Shown here piece by piece: positions 26,301-33,509 of a stretch of DNA of 64,000 nucleotides. The DNA is taken from the NCBI GenBank assembly GCA_049509515.1, contig JBEKZV010000043.1:25334-89333 (forward strand), in the 5' to 3' direction. Below the pieces are notes generated by a model. The model had not been told where the DNA came from. It was given only the letters and a program-made list of their open reading frames with translations, and searched no databases. The position numbers and the translations under genes were made by a program. Origin of the DNA: JBEKCP01 sp049509515 (lineage in GTDB: Bacteria > Planctomycetota > Planctomycetia > Pirellulales > Thermoguttaceae). Position 1 is the first letter of the stretch; each line of letters starts with the position of its first letter.

Positions 26301-27084
26301 GCTGGGCCTCGGCTACCTGTATCCGGCCGAGCGGGTCCGCAGCGCCTTGGCGGCAGTGGCGAAGTACAACTTCCGCGAGAAATTCGCCGGCTTCAAGCAG
26401 GACCCGCGGCGCTACATCCCGGACGACGAGGGCGGGCTGCTGATCTGCACCTGGCCCCGCGGCGGCAGGCCCAACTCCTTCATCCTCTACGCCGACGAAG
26501 TGTGGACCGGCATCGAATACGCCGCCGCCGGCGCGATGCTCTACGAAGGGCTTATCGACGACGCCCGGCGGATCGGCCGCATGGCGCGGAGCCGCTACGA
26601 CGGCCGCCGCCGCGACGGCCTCAACTCCGGCCCCGGCGGCAATCCGTACAACGAGCTGGAATGCGGCAAGTTCTACGCCCGGGCCATGAGTTCCTGGTCG
26701 CTCCTGATTGCCTCCCAGGGGCTGGTGCTCGAAGGCCCCAAGGGCCTGCTGGGGTTCAAGCCGAACTGGCAGCCGGAGGACCACCGCTCGCTGTTCACAG
26801 CGCCGGAGGGCTGGGGGCTGTTCGTCCAGCGGCGCGGCCCGGGCGAGCAGACCGAGCGGATCGAGGTCCGTCACGGCCGCCTGCGGCTCCGCGAGCTGGT
26901 GTTCGCCCTGCCGGCGCCCGCGGCCGCCACGGCCAGCGTGACCCTCGCCGGCCGGCCGCTTACCGCCACGCTCCGCCAGAAGGGCGCCGCGGTTACGCTC
27001 GCCCTCGAGCCGGAGGCGGTCGTTGCGGAAAGGGCGGCGCTGGAAGTGGCATTCCGCTGGAAGGGAGATGCGAAGGACGTTTAG
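23377..27084 (+). CDS. Tat-exported GH116 (glucosylceramidase/DUF608-type) hydrolase
   Basis: A 1235-residue protein beginning MSSECRCCGGRCG, then a Tat signal SRRDFLEKLAAGTAALAVAG. The N-terminal GH116 domain has MPLGGIGTGSIWLD. The catalytic (alpha/alpha)6 domain has FWSEDGYFGGFEGSYG with Glu772 as likely nucleophile and NTYDTAVSGANTFIGSQ with Asp888 as likely acid/base; ADEVWTGIEYAAA follows. An extra domain (about 330-470, EDFEKPTYEGW...) is inserted between the two. The start has AGGAG six bases upstream; the same frame is open far upstream only because it runs antisense to the DUF2961 gene. The enzyme should cleave beta-linked glucose or related residues. A Cys-rich stretch before the twin arginines is unusual. 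The stop codon lies in a dispersed repeat. Confidence 0.85.
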   Translation: MSSECRCCGGRCGAEPPVELSRRDFLEKLAAGTAALAVAGPLAWADEASAPPLVPPKAPVGRSYPLTPPRVYRGKHLEAVAMPLGGIGTGSIWLDGQGRLSVWQIFNNLNEMRVPDSFFLVRARSGNDAPVTRVLQTQAEGPLQGVESLDYEGGYPIARLAFHDRALPVEVSLEAMNPMIPLDTANSSIPCALFRLTAKNPGKTPVEVTLAATLQNAVGCGGAADIQGVRHAGYGGNRNRVLRKTGRTIVAMDKEPGAVPTGPIKVRTAAGREVRGPEMFWMAGPVDLTPQVAEPLARIAAAGGVVLLDGVTPSFFQTLARLRAKKREEFTVFEDFEKPTYEGWTITGDAFGKGPSHGTEPDQQPVTGFAGHGLVNTFQGGDGPQGTATSRPFTIERRYIGFLIGGGNHPGRTCINLRVGGKVVRTTTGKDREALAPASWDVADLKGRQAEIEIVDRSSEGWGHINIDQIIFSDVPPEPLLTGGTALGTAVRALGIGFEAAEEATLPAETKLEFTAGGPALPDAPPPWWTAGRYARLRGFRSGEHGYRAVATTPGGDPMVIEGPLGKGRVLVALGPSLPWICGCRLMAASRGKPLAAGERLVPAHPSWGTMALAALDTPAIAVPAWTEPDQLDRLLADNSDLHPGTIVVSAAHDVAVSPSGDTFNVLSLVPFTLKPGESRSVTFAITWHFPNVQRFQHAGNFYSTRWPDATAVADYLAEHLEALWERTRLYHETLYQSNLPEEFLDAMTSQVAILRGPTCFWSEDGYFGGFEGSYGCCPLNCTHVWNYAQSHARLFPAVGRNMRVSNFITFLHPSGETSHREHAPHGAFIDGHCACIEAAYREYQLSPDRKFLETIWPGVKRAVDWMIEKFDKDHSGVPQGEQWNTYDTAVSGANTFIGSQYLAALAAGERMALAVGDAPSEHRWRAVREAGMKNQNQELWNGEYYIQKPAPKLARDYVTGCHADQLLGQWWAHMLGLGYLYPAERVRSALAAVAKYNFREKFAGFKQDPRRYIPDDEGGLLICTWPRGGRPNSFILYADEVWTGIEYAAAGAMLYEGLIDDARRIGRMARSRYDGRRRDGLNSGPGGNPYNELECGKFYARAMSSWSLLIASQGLVLEGPKGLLGFKPNWQPEDHRSLFTAPEGWGLFVQRRGPGEQTERIEVRHGRLRLRELVFALPAPAAATASVTLAGRPLTATLRQKGAAVTLALEPEAVVAERAALEVAFRWKGDAKDV

Positions 27085-27125
27085 CGGGCGGGCTTGCCCG
27101 CCGCTGGGCACGTCCGCCTGCTAAA
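27080..27125. repeat. GTTTAGCGGGCGGGCTTGCC repeat, copy 1
   Basis: It starts at the last codons of the GH116 gene and supplies its TAG stop. The core GGCGGGCTTGCCCGCC is palindromic. A copy in the opposite orientation lies at 57566-57591 between two ExbD genes. Confidence 0.75.
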
Positions 27126-27151
27126 CCGCAAGCGGCAATCACGGTTTCCCG

Positions 27152-28030
27152 TCAGAGCGCAGAAGTGACGCCGCTCGTGGGCGTGGTGAGCGTGGTTGGC
27201 GTCGTAGGCGTGGTGGGTGTTGTTGGTGCTGTTGGAGCGTCCGGCGTCGTTGGTGTGCTGGGTGTGGCCGTCAGCTCCTTCAGCTCGAACGTGACGGAGA
27301 CGCCGGCGCGGATGGAGATCTTGCCCAGGGCCATGGACTGCGGGTCCTCGCCGCCGCCGGCCCCGCCGCGGGTGTCCTGGATCACGTTCTGCGACATGCC
27401 CGAGGACCGCCCGTAACCCCAGCCGGACCAACTGGAAAAGTACCACGACCCGCCGCCGTAGCCCTCGGCGATCGCGGTCGGCTTGCCGATGGTACACCCG
27501 AGCACGGCCGCCATCTTGGCCGCTTTTTCACGGGCCGCCGTCAGGGCCAGCTCGCGGGCCGATTCCCGGTGGTGCTTGAACTGGGTGGTCTGGAACTCGA
27601 CCCCGTGGACGTGATTCACGCCGCTTTCCAGCATCCGCGAGATCAGCGTCTCCACCTGCCCCGGATCGGCCAGCGTCACGACGAACAGGGTGCGGGTGAC
27701 GAAGCCGATCGGCTCCTCGATCTCGTTGTAGTTCTTGTATCGCGGCTCGATCGAGAGGTAGTCGGTCTGCACGTCCTTCTGGGGCACGCCCAATTCCTTG
27801 AGCACGGCGGCGGCCTTCTTCCAGATCTCGCCGTTCTTCCGCTTGGCGGCCAAGAGCACGGTGTCGCGGGTCTCGATCCCGAAGTTGACGATGATCTTGT
27901 CGGGCTTGGCATACACGAGAGCCTCGCCCGTGACGGTGATCTTCGGCTGCTCGACACCCGCGGGCGGCTGGGCGGCCAGGGGCGGTGTCGCAAGGGCGGC
28001 AAACAACAGTGCGGTACACAGTTTTCTCAT
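27152..28030 (-). CDS. SIMPL (DUF541) domain periplasmic protein
   Basis: A 292-residue exported protein with signal peptide MRKLCTALLFAALATPPLAAQ. The SIMPL domain (about 28-250) shows ITVTGEALVYAKPDKIIVNFGIET, the KKDVQTDYLSIEPRYK segment and ARELALTAAREKAAKMAAVLG. The family is widespread, periplasmic, and linked to oxidative stress or membrane integrity; its biochemical role is unknown. A Gly/Ser/Tyr-rich loop (EGYGGGSWYFSSW...) precedes the last strand. The C-terminus is a low-complexity Thr-Pro tail made of TPTTP units, from a repetitive DNA stretch at about 27165-27265. The ATG at 28030 has AGGA upstream; an earlier start would read through a repeat. Confidence 0.85.
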   Translation of the reverse strand: MRKLCTALLFAALATPPLAAQPPAGVEQPKITVTGEALVYAKPDKIIVNFGIETRDTVLLAAKRKNGEIWKKAAAVLKELGVPQKDVQTDYLSIEPRYKNYNEIEEPIGFVTRTLFVVTLADPGQVETLISRMLESGVNHVHGVEFQTTQFKHHRESARELALTAAREKAAKMAAVLGCTIGKPTAIAEGYGGGSWYFSSWSGWGYGRSSGMSQNVIQDTRGGAGGGEDPQSMALGKISIRAGVSVTFELKELTATPSTPTTPDAPTAPTTPTTPTTPTTLTTPTSGVTSAL

Positions 28031-28121
28031 GCGGCGGTCCTTTCTGATGAAGAGGAAAAAGGGGACAGTCCCCATTTGCCGGCCTTCCGGCAAAGAACCC
28101 CCTCGAATCGCAACCCCGCTT

Positions 28122-28127
28122 ATTATA
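28122..28127 (-). promoter_or_regulatory. -10 box for the SIMPL gene
   Basis: Read on the minus strand, this is TATAAT. A poor -35 (CATTGC) lies 16 bp upstream. The leader of about 85 nt would include a GGGGACTGTCCCC hairpin (28061-28073). Confidence 0.4.
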
Positions 28128-28189
28128 GCAGGGTGCGGCGGGGCGCAATGTAACGAGTCTGTAACTACCCAGGGACGGCAACGGTGCTC

Positions 28190-28218
28190 TTGTCAATTCT
28201 CCGCTGCCGGCTGAAAAT
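28190..28218 (+). promoter_or_regulatory. Possible promoter of the AlkD-like gene, leaderless
   Basis: TTGTCA (28190-28195) and GAAAAT (28213-28218) are 17 bp apart. The ATG at 28226 comes 7 bases after the -10 box and has no ribosome site, so transcription may start at the start codon. Confidence 0.35.
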
Positions 28219-28225
28219 AGGCGCC

Positions 28226-28930
28226 ATGACTGCCCGCGACCTCCAAACCCGCCTCCGGTCCCTGGGGAATCCCGGCGATGCCGCCTTTCTGGCCGGATTC
28301 TTCAAGACCGGGCCGGGGCAGTATGGCGAGGGCGACGTTTTTATCGGCGTGCGAGTGCCGGTGGTCCGCAAGGTCGCCAGGGAGTTCAAGACGTTGCCCC
28401 CGGCCGAAGTCGAGTGCCTGCTCCGCAGCGAGATCCACGAAGAGCGGCTGGCGGCCCTGGTGATTCTCGTCATGCAGGCGGCCCGGGCCGACGCCAAGGC
28501 CAGGAAGGCGATCTGCGACCTGTACCTTGCCAACACGAAGTTCATCAACAATTGGGACTTGGTGGACCTCTCGGCCCCGCAGATCGTCGGGGCTTACCTT
28601 GCCGGCAAGAGCCGCAGGCCGCTCTACCGGCTCGCCAGATCGTCGTGGCTCTGGGATCGGCGGATCAGCATCCTGGCGACCTTCCACTTCATTCGGCAAG
28701 GTGATTTCGTGGATGCGCTCAAGATCGCGGAGATGTTGCTGGCCGACCGTGAAGACCTGCTGCACAAGGCGGTCGGCTGGATGCTCCGCGAGGTCGGCAA
28801 GCGGGACGTGGCGGCATTGGAGCAGTTCCTCGGCCGGCACTGCCGGGCCATGCCCCGGACGATGCTGCGGTATGCGATCGAAAAGCTCCCGGAGAGAAGA
28901 CGACAAGAGTACCTGAGGGCGAAGCCATGA
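28226..28930 (+). CDS. DNA alkylation repair protein (AlkC/AlkD HEAT-like)
   Basis: A 234-residue all-helical protein matching the AlkD family: FFKTGPGQYGEGDVFIGVRVP near the N-terminus, KVAREFKTLP, EERLAALVILV, NWDLVDLSAPQIVG, LARSSWLWDRRISILATF, and KAVGWMLREVGKRD. AlkD-type enzymes are HEAT-repeat DNA glycosylases that remove bulky or cationic alkylpurines; Trp and Asp in NNWDLVD and the WLWDRR segment match the catalytic face. Start ATG 28226 (MTARDLQ) is chosen as homologues start close to this motif. The stop overlaps the next gene's ATG by four bases, suggesting translational coupling to an unrelated glycosidase remnant. Confidence 0.85.
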   Translation: MTARDLQTRLRSLGNPGDAAFLAGFFKTGPGQYGEGDVFIGVRVPVVRKVAREFKTLPPAEVECLLRSEIHEERLAALVILVMQAARADAKARKAICDLYLANTKFINNWDLVDLSAPQIVGAYLAGKSRRPLYRLARSSWLWDRRISILATFHFIRQGDFVDALKIAEMLLADREDLLHKAVGWMLREVGKRDVAALEQFLGRHCRAMPRTMLRYAIEKLPERRRQEYLRAKP

Positions 28931-29532
28931 ACCCTATTCATCTGCCGCCTGTTCTTGCGGTTTGGCTCGCGATTCTCGGCAGCAACTGGGGATCGCCGCC
29001 CGCCGGTGCGGAAGAGGCCGAGCGGACAATCAGGGCGTCGATTCCCACACTGAACACGGACAACGCGACGCTCGACGAGGCGTTTCGCATCGCCGTCGGC
29101 GACTTGCTGGGCAACGTCGTCCCTTACAAGGACGGCCTGCTGGACCAGCCCGTGCCGGTCATCCATCCGATCACCGGCAAGATCTACGGCGGCTTGCAGG
29201 AGAACGGCGGCCGGGGGATCGTCCTGTGGCCGGCGACTTCGCGGCAGACCTGGGCGGCCACCGCCTATCTCCGCATGGTTCTCCTGGGGCTTGCGGGGCT
29301 GCGATTCGATGCCGATGGCGTGCGCTTCCAACCCTGCCTGCCCAGCGGGATTTCGCGCGTCGAATTGCGGAACGTGAACTATCGCCGCATGAATCTCGAC
29401 CTGACGATCCGGGGGACCGGAACCGCCGTCGAGCAATGCCTCATCAACGCCCGGGAGGCGAAAGACGGACTGCTCGGCGCCGCCGGCGAAGGCCGCAAGC
29501 AGATCACGATCGGCGTCAACGGGAGGCGGTAG
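28927..29532 (+). CDS. Internally deleted glycosidase remnant
   Basis: A 201-residue protein with a signal peptide (LPPVLAVWLAILGSNWGSPPAGA). Residues 38-82 (LNTDNATLDEAFRIAVGDLL...DGLLDQPVPV) look like the start of the catalytic region of a GH63/GH65-type (alpha/alpha)6 glycosidase. Directly after it comes GKIYGGLQENGGRGIVLWPATSRQTWAATAYLR and a C-terminal beta domain with FQPCLPSGISRVELRNVNYR, which normally ends such enzymes. The body with the catalytic acids is missing while the frame is kept, so this is best read as an in-frame deletion derivative. It starts within the AlkD-like gene's stop (ATGA). Function after deletion is unlikely or unknown. Confidence 0.55.
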   Translation: MNPIHLPPVLAVWLAILGSNWGSPPAGAEEAERTIRASIPTLNTDNATLDEAFRIAVGDLLGNVVPYKDGLLDQPVPVIHPITGKIYGGLQENGGRGIVLWPATSRQTWAATAYLRMVLLGLAGLRFDADGVRFQPCLPSGISRVELRNVNYRRMNLDLTIRGTGTAVEQCLINAREAKDGLLGAAGEGRKQITIGVNGRR

Positions 29533-29559
29533 CATGGCCCCAGCGAGGAGCGACTGCCG

Positions 29560-29898
29560 ATGAAAGCGGAGAATCTACTCGACGGCATTCCCGCGGCGCT
29601 TCCCGACGAACTCCGTAGCACGCTCCTTTCCGTGGGCGGCCTGCGGATCGAGCGGATCGTTTCCCAGGGCCACGCCTCTCCGCGGGATTTCTGGTACGAC
29701 CAGGAAGAGAACGAGTGGGTCCTCGTTGTGGAAGGGAGTGCCGCCGTGCAATTCGAGGGCGATGCCCAGCCGGTGGAATTGCGGCGCGGGTCGCACCTGA
29801 ACATCCCGGCCCATGCGAGGCACCGGGTGGCTTGGACCGATCCCAACCAGCAGACCGTCTGGTTGGCGGTTCATTACCGAGCCCGCCGTGAGGGGTGA
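29560..29898 (+). CDS. Cupin-domain protein
   Basis: A 112-residue protein with one small cupin barrel: EWVLVVEGSAAVQFEG (motif 1 with Glu but no His pair) and LRRGSHLNIPAHARHRVAW (motif 2, PAHARHRV). Such small cupins bind a metal or small ligand; the function is not predictable. It starts 27 bp after the glycosidase remnant and is probably cotranscribed with it and the AlkD-like gene. A purine-rich AGCGAGGAGCGA lies before the ATG. The length is normal for a single-domain cupin. Confidence 0.75.
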   Translation: MKAENLLDGIPAALPDELRSTLLSVGGLRIERIVSQGHASPRDFWYDQEENEWVLVVEGSAAVQFEGDAQPVELRRGSHLNIPAHARHRVAWTDPNQQTVWLAVHYRARREG

Positions 29899-30003
29899 CC
29901 TCGGAACCGAGTAGAATGCCTCCGGCCGGCGGCTTGACGCTGCGGACACAACCGGCGAGAATGTCAGCGGCCGACATCACGCCAACCCTCGAGGATCACG
30001 GCC

Positions 30004-30192
30004 ATGGCAGAGCGCAGCCCCGCCGATAGACTGACGCTGACACTCTCGTTGTCGCCCGACCTTGCCCGGCGCCTGGCGCAGGCCGCCGAGGTCCAGAAGC
30101 GGCCGGCCGGTGACGTGGTGCTCGACCTGCTGGACAGGCACCTGCCGCGGGCGGATGCGGGCGGGAAGAGGGGAACAATCCCCTACACCTAG
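30004..30192 (+). CDS. Small ribbon-helix-helix-like protein
   Basis: A 62-residue basic protein: a beta strand (LTLTLSLSPDLARRL) followed by helices (AQAAEVQKRPAGDVVLDLLDRHL) in the order of CopG/Arc ribbon-helix-helix DNA-binding proteins. It might be the antitoxin of a lost pair, but no toxin follows. The last residues (GKRGTIPYT) are encoded by a dispersed GGGGACAATCCCC repeat, which also provides the stop. No strong ribosome site is seen. Confidence 0.45.
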   Translation: MAERSPADRLTLTLSLSPDLARRLAQAAEVQKRPAGDVVLDLLDRHLPRADAGGKRGTIPYT

Positions 30193-30251
30193 ACAGACCG
30201 TGCCGGGTGGTACGGTCGGGAGACCCTGGCACAACAGGCGGCAAACTGAGC

Positions 30252-30281
30252 TTGAGCCATGGTCCCCTCATGGGGTAGCAT
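30252..30281 (+). promoter_or_regulatory. Possible leaderless promoter for the 30288 gene
   Basis: TTGAGC (30252-30257) and TAGCAT (30276-30281) are 18 bp apart, and the ATG at 30288 follows the -10 box by only 6 bases. No ribosome site is present. Confidence 0.35.
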
Positions 30282-30287
30282 ACGGCC

Positions 30288-31448
30288 ATGTTTCGCAAGG
30301 CCGTGTTCGTGCTATGGACCGTCGTATGCCTCGGCGCCTTGCCCGCCGCGGCGGCCGACAAGGCCGACAAGGGCGAGAAGGCCGACAAGGTCGAGAAGGG
30401 CGGGAAGGTCGTGTTGCGGCTGCCGGGGGGGCGACTGCTCCGGGCCGCGGAGCATGGCACGCTCCAGGCCGAATCGTTCATTCCCGCAGCGAGGGAGACC
30501 TTCGAGCTGGTTGCGCTGCCGAAGCAGCAAGTCGCGGTGAAGTCGCCGGACTGCCGCTGGCTGGTGAGCGATGGGCGCGACGGCCACACGCCGCGCCTGG
30601 AGAGCGGGCCGGCAGGACCCGGCCGTGACGCGACCTTCGAGCTGGTGGCCGCCGGCGCGGGCCGTTTTGCGCTCCGCTCGTGGATCTCGGGCGAAGTACT
30701 GGCCTTCGATCCGCCCGCCGGTCCGCCCAAGGCCAAAGCGACGGCCGGCACTCTGCCCCGCAGAACCGTGGAAGTCTACCGCATCCGCGAGTTGCCGGCG
30801 ATCCTGGAGACGGTCCTGCCGGCAGCGGTCCGCGCGATCGTGGGCGAGGAGCTCTCGGGCAAGGAGTACGACAAGACGCGGAAGCACAAGATCGAAAAGT
30901 ACGTCGATCTGCCCGATCCCACGCTCAAGGACCTCAAGCGCACGAAGCGGCACCAGGTGCTCGGGCTGACCGAGGAGTACCGCGTGCAGGCGAAGCTCGA
31001 CGGGCAGCCCGACTTCCAAATGCCCGCCATGCCGCTCTTGGCCGGCTGCGGGGAGGGGGAATGCGGGCTGATGCTGTTTGCCGTCGAGGCCAGGCTGCCG
31101 GTCCAGGGGCGGGTGCAATACCAAGTGCAGGGCGCCGCGAGCGCCTCGACCGGCTATCGCACCACCGTCCGGCTTTCCGCGGTGGCCGAGGTCCCGCTGG
31201 AGCGCCGCGGCAAGGATTTGACCGTCGGCTCGCCCGTGGTGCTCGACCTGAGCGTGTCACTCGCGCACCTGCGGCTTTCCAACGACCTCTTGGAAGCTGT
31301 CCACCGCCAGGTCGAGCGGTACGTGAACCACGAGCTCGAGCACAACGAGGGGCGGCTGCGCGAGCAGGCCAACAAGGCGCTGAAGAAGGCCCTTTCCGCG
31401 CACGAGGTGCGAATCCCGCTGGCCGGCTATCTCGGGCTGACCTTGTAG
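30288..31448 (+). CDS. Secreted protein of unknown function with beta-rich N-domain
   Basis: A 386-residue protein with a signal peptide (FVLWTVVCLGALPAAAA), a short Lys/Asp/Glu-rich repeat (KADKGEKADKVEKGGK), then a beta-rich domain (about 40-160) whose GGRLLRAAEHGTLQAE, DCRWLVSDGR and GRFALRSWISGEVLAFD recall the fascin/beta-trefoil pattern of repeated 'xLxA' strands. The C-terminal half (about 165-386) is unrecognised: it has a two-Cys segment (CGEGECGLM), a strand-rich middle and a long helix (VHRQVERYVNHELEHNEGRLREQANKALKKAL in two halves). I do not recognise the family. It is probably periplasmic; the neighbourhood gives no clue to function. Confidence 0.6.
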   Translation: MFRKAVFVLWTVVCLGALPAAAADKADKGEKADKVEKGGKVVLRLPGGRLLRAAEHGTLQAESFIPAARETFELVALPKQQVAVKSPDCRWLVSDGRDGHTPRLESGPAGPGRDATFELVAAGAGRFALRSWISGEVLAFDPPAGPPKAKATAGTLPRRTVEVYRIRELPAILETVLPAAVRAIVGEELSGKEYDKTRKHKIEKYVDLPDPTLKDLKRTKRHQVLGLTEEYRVQAKLDGQPDFQMPAMPLLAGCGEGECGLMLFAVEARLPVQGRVQYQVQGAASASTGYRTTVRLSAVAEVPLERRGKDLTVGSPVVLDLSVSLAHLRLSNDLLEAVHRQVERYVNHELEHNEGRLREQANKALKKALSAHEVRIPLAGYLGLTL

Positions 31449-31573
31449 CCCGGCACGTCGCGAGCCCTGGCACGCTCCCGGATTGCCGCGGGCAGTTCCA
31501 GAACCTCGCCACGCGTTACGGTGGCGTCGCATCTCCCCGAGTCCGCCGCCGGCGGCGGAGGCCCTAGGGGACG

Positions 31574-32605
31574 TCAATTCCCCGCACCCAAAACCGAGCT
31601 GACGTTGCCCGGCCCGCCGTCGCAGCGGTTGCCCAACTGCTGGTGCATCACCGGGTCGATGGTAAAAGGGACCGAATGCACCGAGCCGTCGCAGAACGCC
31701 ATGTTGAACCCGGTCGGATGGGCACTGCCGAAGATCGTGCTGCAGCCGCCGTTGTCCACGTAGCCGGCCCGATCCCGGACCGGCGGGTTGGTCGTCCAGC
31801 GGTCCGTGTCGTAGTCGTAGCCCTGGTCCCAGCCCTGGTCGTTGTCGCACTCGCTGTAGGTGTAGTACGCGTCCGGGTCGAGGTACCGCTCGCCCAAGAG
31901 GTAGGTGCAGCTCAGTCCGTCCTTGATCATGGCGGCGCTGCACATGCTGCCGCGGTAGATCACCCCGGTGCAGCCCGGACCGCCGGTGGAGCGCGGAGTG
32001 GCTTGGTCGCTGCCGGACGTGCCCGCGGGCCAGATGCCACCGGCACCCGGGGCCTGGGAGGGATTGACGTTTGTGTCCCCGTCGCCCGAGTTGGCCCCGT
32101 AGTCGCTGCGGCCGATCACCGGCGGGGTAAGGGATTGGGGATCGGCGATGTTATAGTAGTTCGTGGGATGGTGCCGCGTGAACGCCTGAACGTGGTGCCG
32201 CGAAGGACAGATGAACTCGGCCACGGGGGTCTTGGCAGTTGTCTGGCCCCCCACCTGGTCCTGGGTGCCGGTGTATGGCGTTACCCGGCCCAGGTTGTAC
32301 AGCGTCTCCTGGCCGATGTACGGCAGGAGGTTGAAGTGCCAGCCGCCGGGCTGCAGCTTGGTGAAACCGAGGTTGGGGTCCCCGGCATACGTCCAGCCCC
32401 AGCCGCCGGTAGGGAAGAATCCGTTCTTGCTCTCGTGCGTTTGGCAGGCCATGGCCAGTTGCTTGACATTGTTCGCGCAGACGGTCCGGCGTCCGGCCTC
32501 GCGGACCGACTCGACCGCCGGCATCAGCAAGGCAACGAGGATGCCGATGATGGTGATGACGACCAACAACTCGACCAGGGTAAAACCTGCGCGTCGGCTC
32601 CGCAT
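31574..32605 (-). CDS. DUF1559 prepilin-like secreted protein
   Basis: A 343-residue protein beginning with a type II pseudopilin N-terminus: RAGFTLVELLVVITIIGILVALLMPAV, with the G-F cleavage and methylation site and Glu+5. It is followed by the DUF1559 signature (REAGRRTVCANNVKQLAMACQTHE) and ends with the characteristic FCDGSVHSVPF block. Planctomycetes have many such paralogues; role in pseudopilus-like or secretion structures is assumed, not shown. The ATG at 32605 has GGGAGG 8 bases upstream. It is the minus-strand neighbour of an EF-hand lipoprotein, a frequent pairing. Confidence 0.9.
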   Translation of the reverse strand: MRSRRAGFTLVELLVVITIIGILVALLMPAVESVREAGRRTVCANNVKQLAMACQTHESKNGFFPTGGWGWTYAGDPNLGFTKLQPGGWHFNLLPYIGQETLYNLGRVTPYTGTQDQVGGQTTAKTPVAEFICPSRHHVQAFTRHHPTNYYNIADPQSLTPPVIGRSDYGANSGDGDTNVNPSQAPGAGGIWPAGTSGSDQATPRSTGGPGCTGVIYRGSMCSAAMIKDGLSCTYLLGERYLDPDAYYTYSECDNDQGWDQGYDYDTDRWTTNPPVRDRAGYVDNGGCSTIFGSAHPTGFNMAFCDGSVHSVPFTIDPVMHQQLGNRCDGGPGNVSSVLGAGN

Positions 32606-32716
32606 GGCCGGCCCTCCCTCGACCAAACGACCATTGCCCTTGCACCTGCCTGCCAGTATAGCCGAATCCGCCCCCGAATGCCAGACCGGAGGCCTGCCGG
32701 GGGGCGGCCCCAAGCT

Positions 32717-32775
32717 AGCCCGAAGCGCGAGCGAGGGACCGAAGTCGGGCAATTCCCTCGCTAGCGCGTCGGGCT
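32717..32775. repeat. AGCCCGAAGCGCGAGCGAGG inverted repeat, copy 3
   Basis: Arms AGCCCGAAGCGCGAGCGAGG and CCTCGCTAGCGCGTCGGGCT lie in the 190-bp spacer between the DUF1559 and lipoprotein genes. Confidence 0.75.
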
Positions 32776-32798
32776 CGTGTGGGCTTTTCCGACAAAGC

Positions 32799-33422
32799 CT
32801 AGTACTCGAGATCGAAATGGATCGCGGCGATCACATCTTGGTCAAGCGGCCCCACCTCCAGGCCCAGGGTGGTCGCGGTGTTGTACTTGGCGGGGATGTT
32901 CTCCCCCTCTTTGGTGATTTCGACGCGGTAGAAGCCGGGCGACAGGCCGGGGACGTCGCCCGCCTTTCTCGGCGGCGCGGAGACGCTGGCCACGCCGCGG
33001 GCATCGGTAGTCCCCTCGCCAGCCCGCAAACCGCTCCCCAGAAAGCTCTCCGGCACCAGCCGCACCTTGGCCCCCACCAGCGGCGCACCGTTGTGCTTCA
33101 CCGGCACGGAGAGCGTCGTCCGGCCGAGACGCGAGTCCCTCCAGACCTGGATCCTGGCGGCGATTTCGTCGGCGCTGATCTTGCCGTCGCCGTTGGTGTC
33201 CACTTGTTTCAAGGCTGCCTTCAGTCCCGGGACCTTGTCCAGCTCGGCGCCGTCGATAAAGCCATCCTTGTCGGTGTCGTAGAGATCCATCGCCTTCTGG
33301 GGGGCGTCGGAGGCAACGGCGTCGGGATAGACCCGCGATGGCCGGCCTGAGCAGCCGGCCACCACCAGCAGCGCCGCCCCGACCGCCGCCATGCCGCCGG
33401 CGTTCTTTCGAGAGACTTTCAT
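32799..33422 (-). CDS. EF-hand lipoprotein
   Basis: A 207-residue protein with a lipoprotein signal (GGMAAVGAALLVVAGC, lipobox VAGC). Two EF-hand loops follow: DTDKDGFIDGAEL and DTNGDGKISADEI (about residues 48-85), with the expected Ca-binding acidic residues. The C-terminal part (about 100-207) is a beta sandwich like carboxypeptidase-regulatory-like domains (VPVKHNGAPLVGAKVRLVP, TDARGVASVSAP, GFYRVEIT). Planctomycetes often have such proteins beside DUF1559 genes. The ATG at 33422 is preferred over a TTG two codons upstream. Calcium binding is inferred. Confidence 0.8.
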   Translation of the reverse strand: MKVSRKNAGGMAAVGAALLVVAGCSGRPSRVYPDAVASDAPQKAMDLYDTDKDGFIDGAELDKVPGLKAALKQVDTNGDGKISADEIAARIQVWRDSRLGRTTLSVPVKHNGAPLVGAKVRLVPESFLGSGLRAGEGTTDARGVASVSAPPRKAGDVPGLSPGFYRVEITKEGENIPAKYNTATTLGLEVGPLDQDVIAAIHFDLEY

Positions 33423-33509
33423 CGTCAAGCCCTCATCACCTTGGGAACCAGGTTTCCCTTATCTTTCTAAACCCCCTCTCCCGGCGTGTCAATAGGCCCA
33501 GGGTCGCGG

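Noticed and set aside
23377..27084. Lantibiotic or RiPP precursor for the Cys-rich N-terminus of the GH116 protein
   Set aside because: It is simply a leader before a Tat signal and no maturation enzyme is present.
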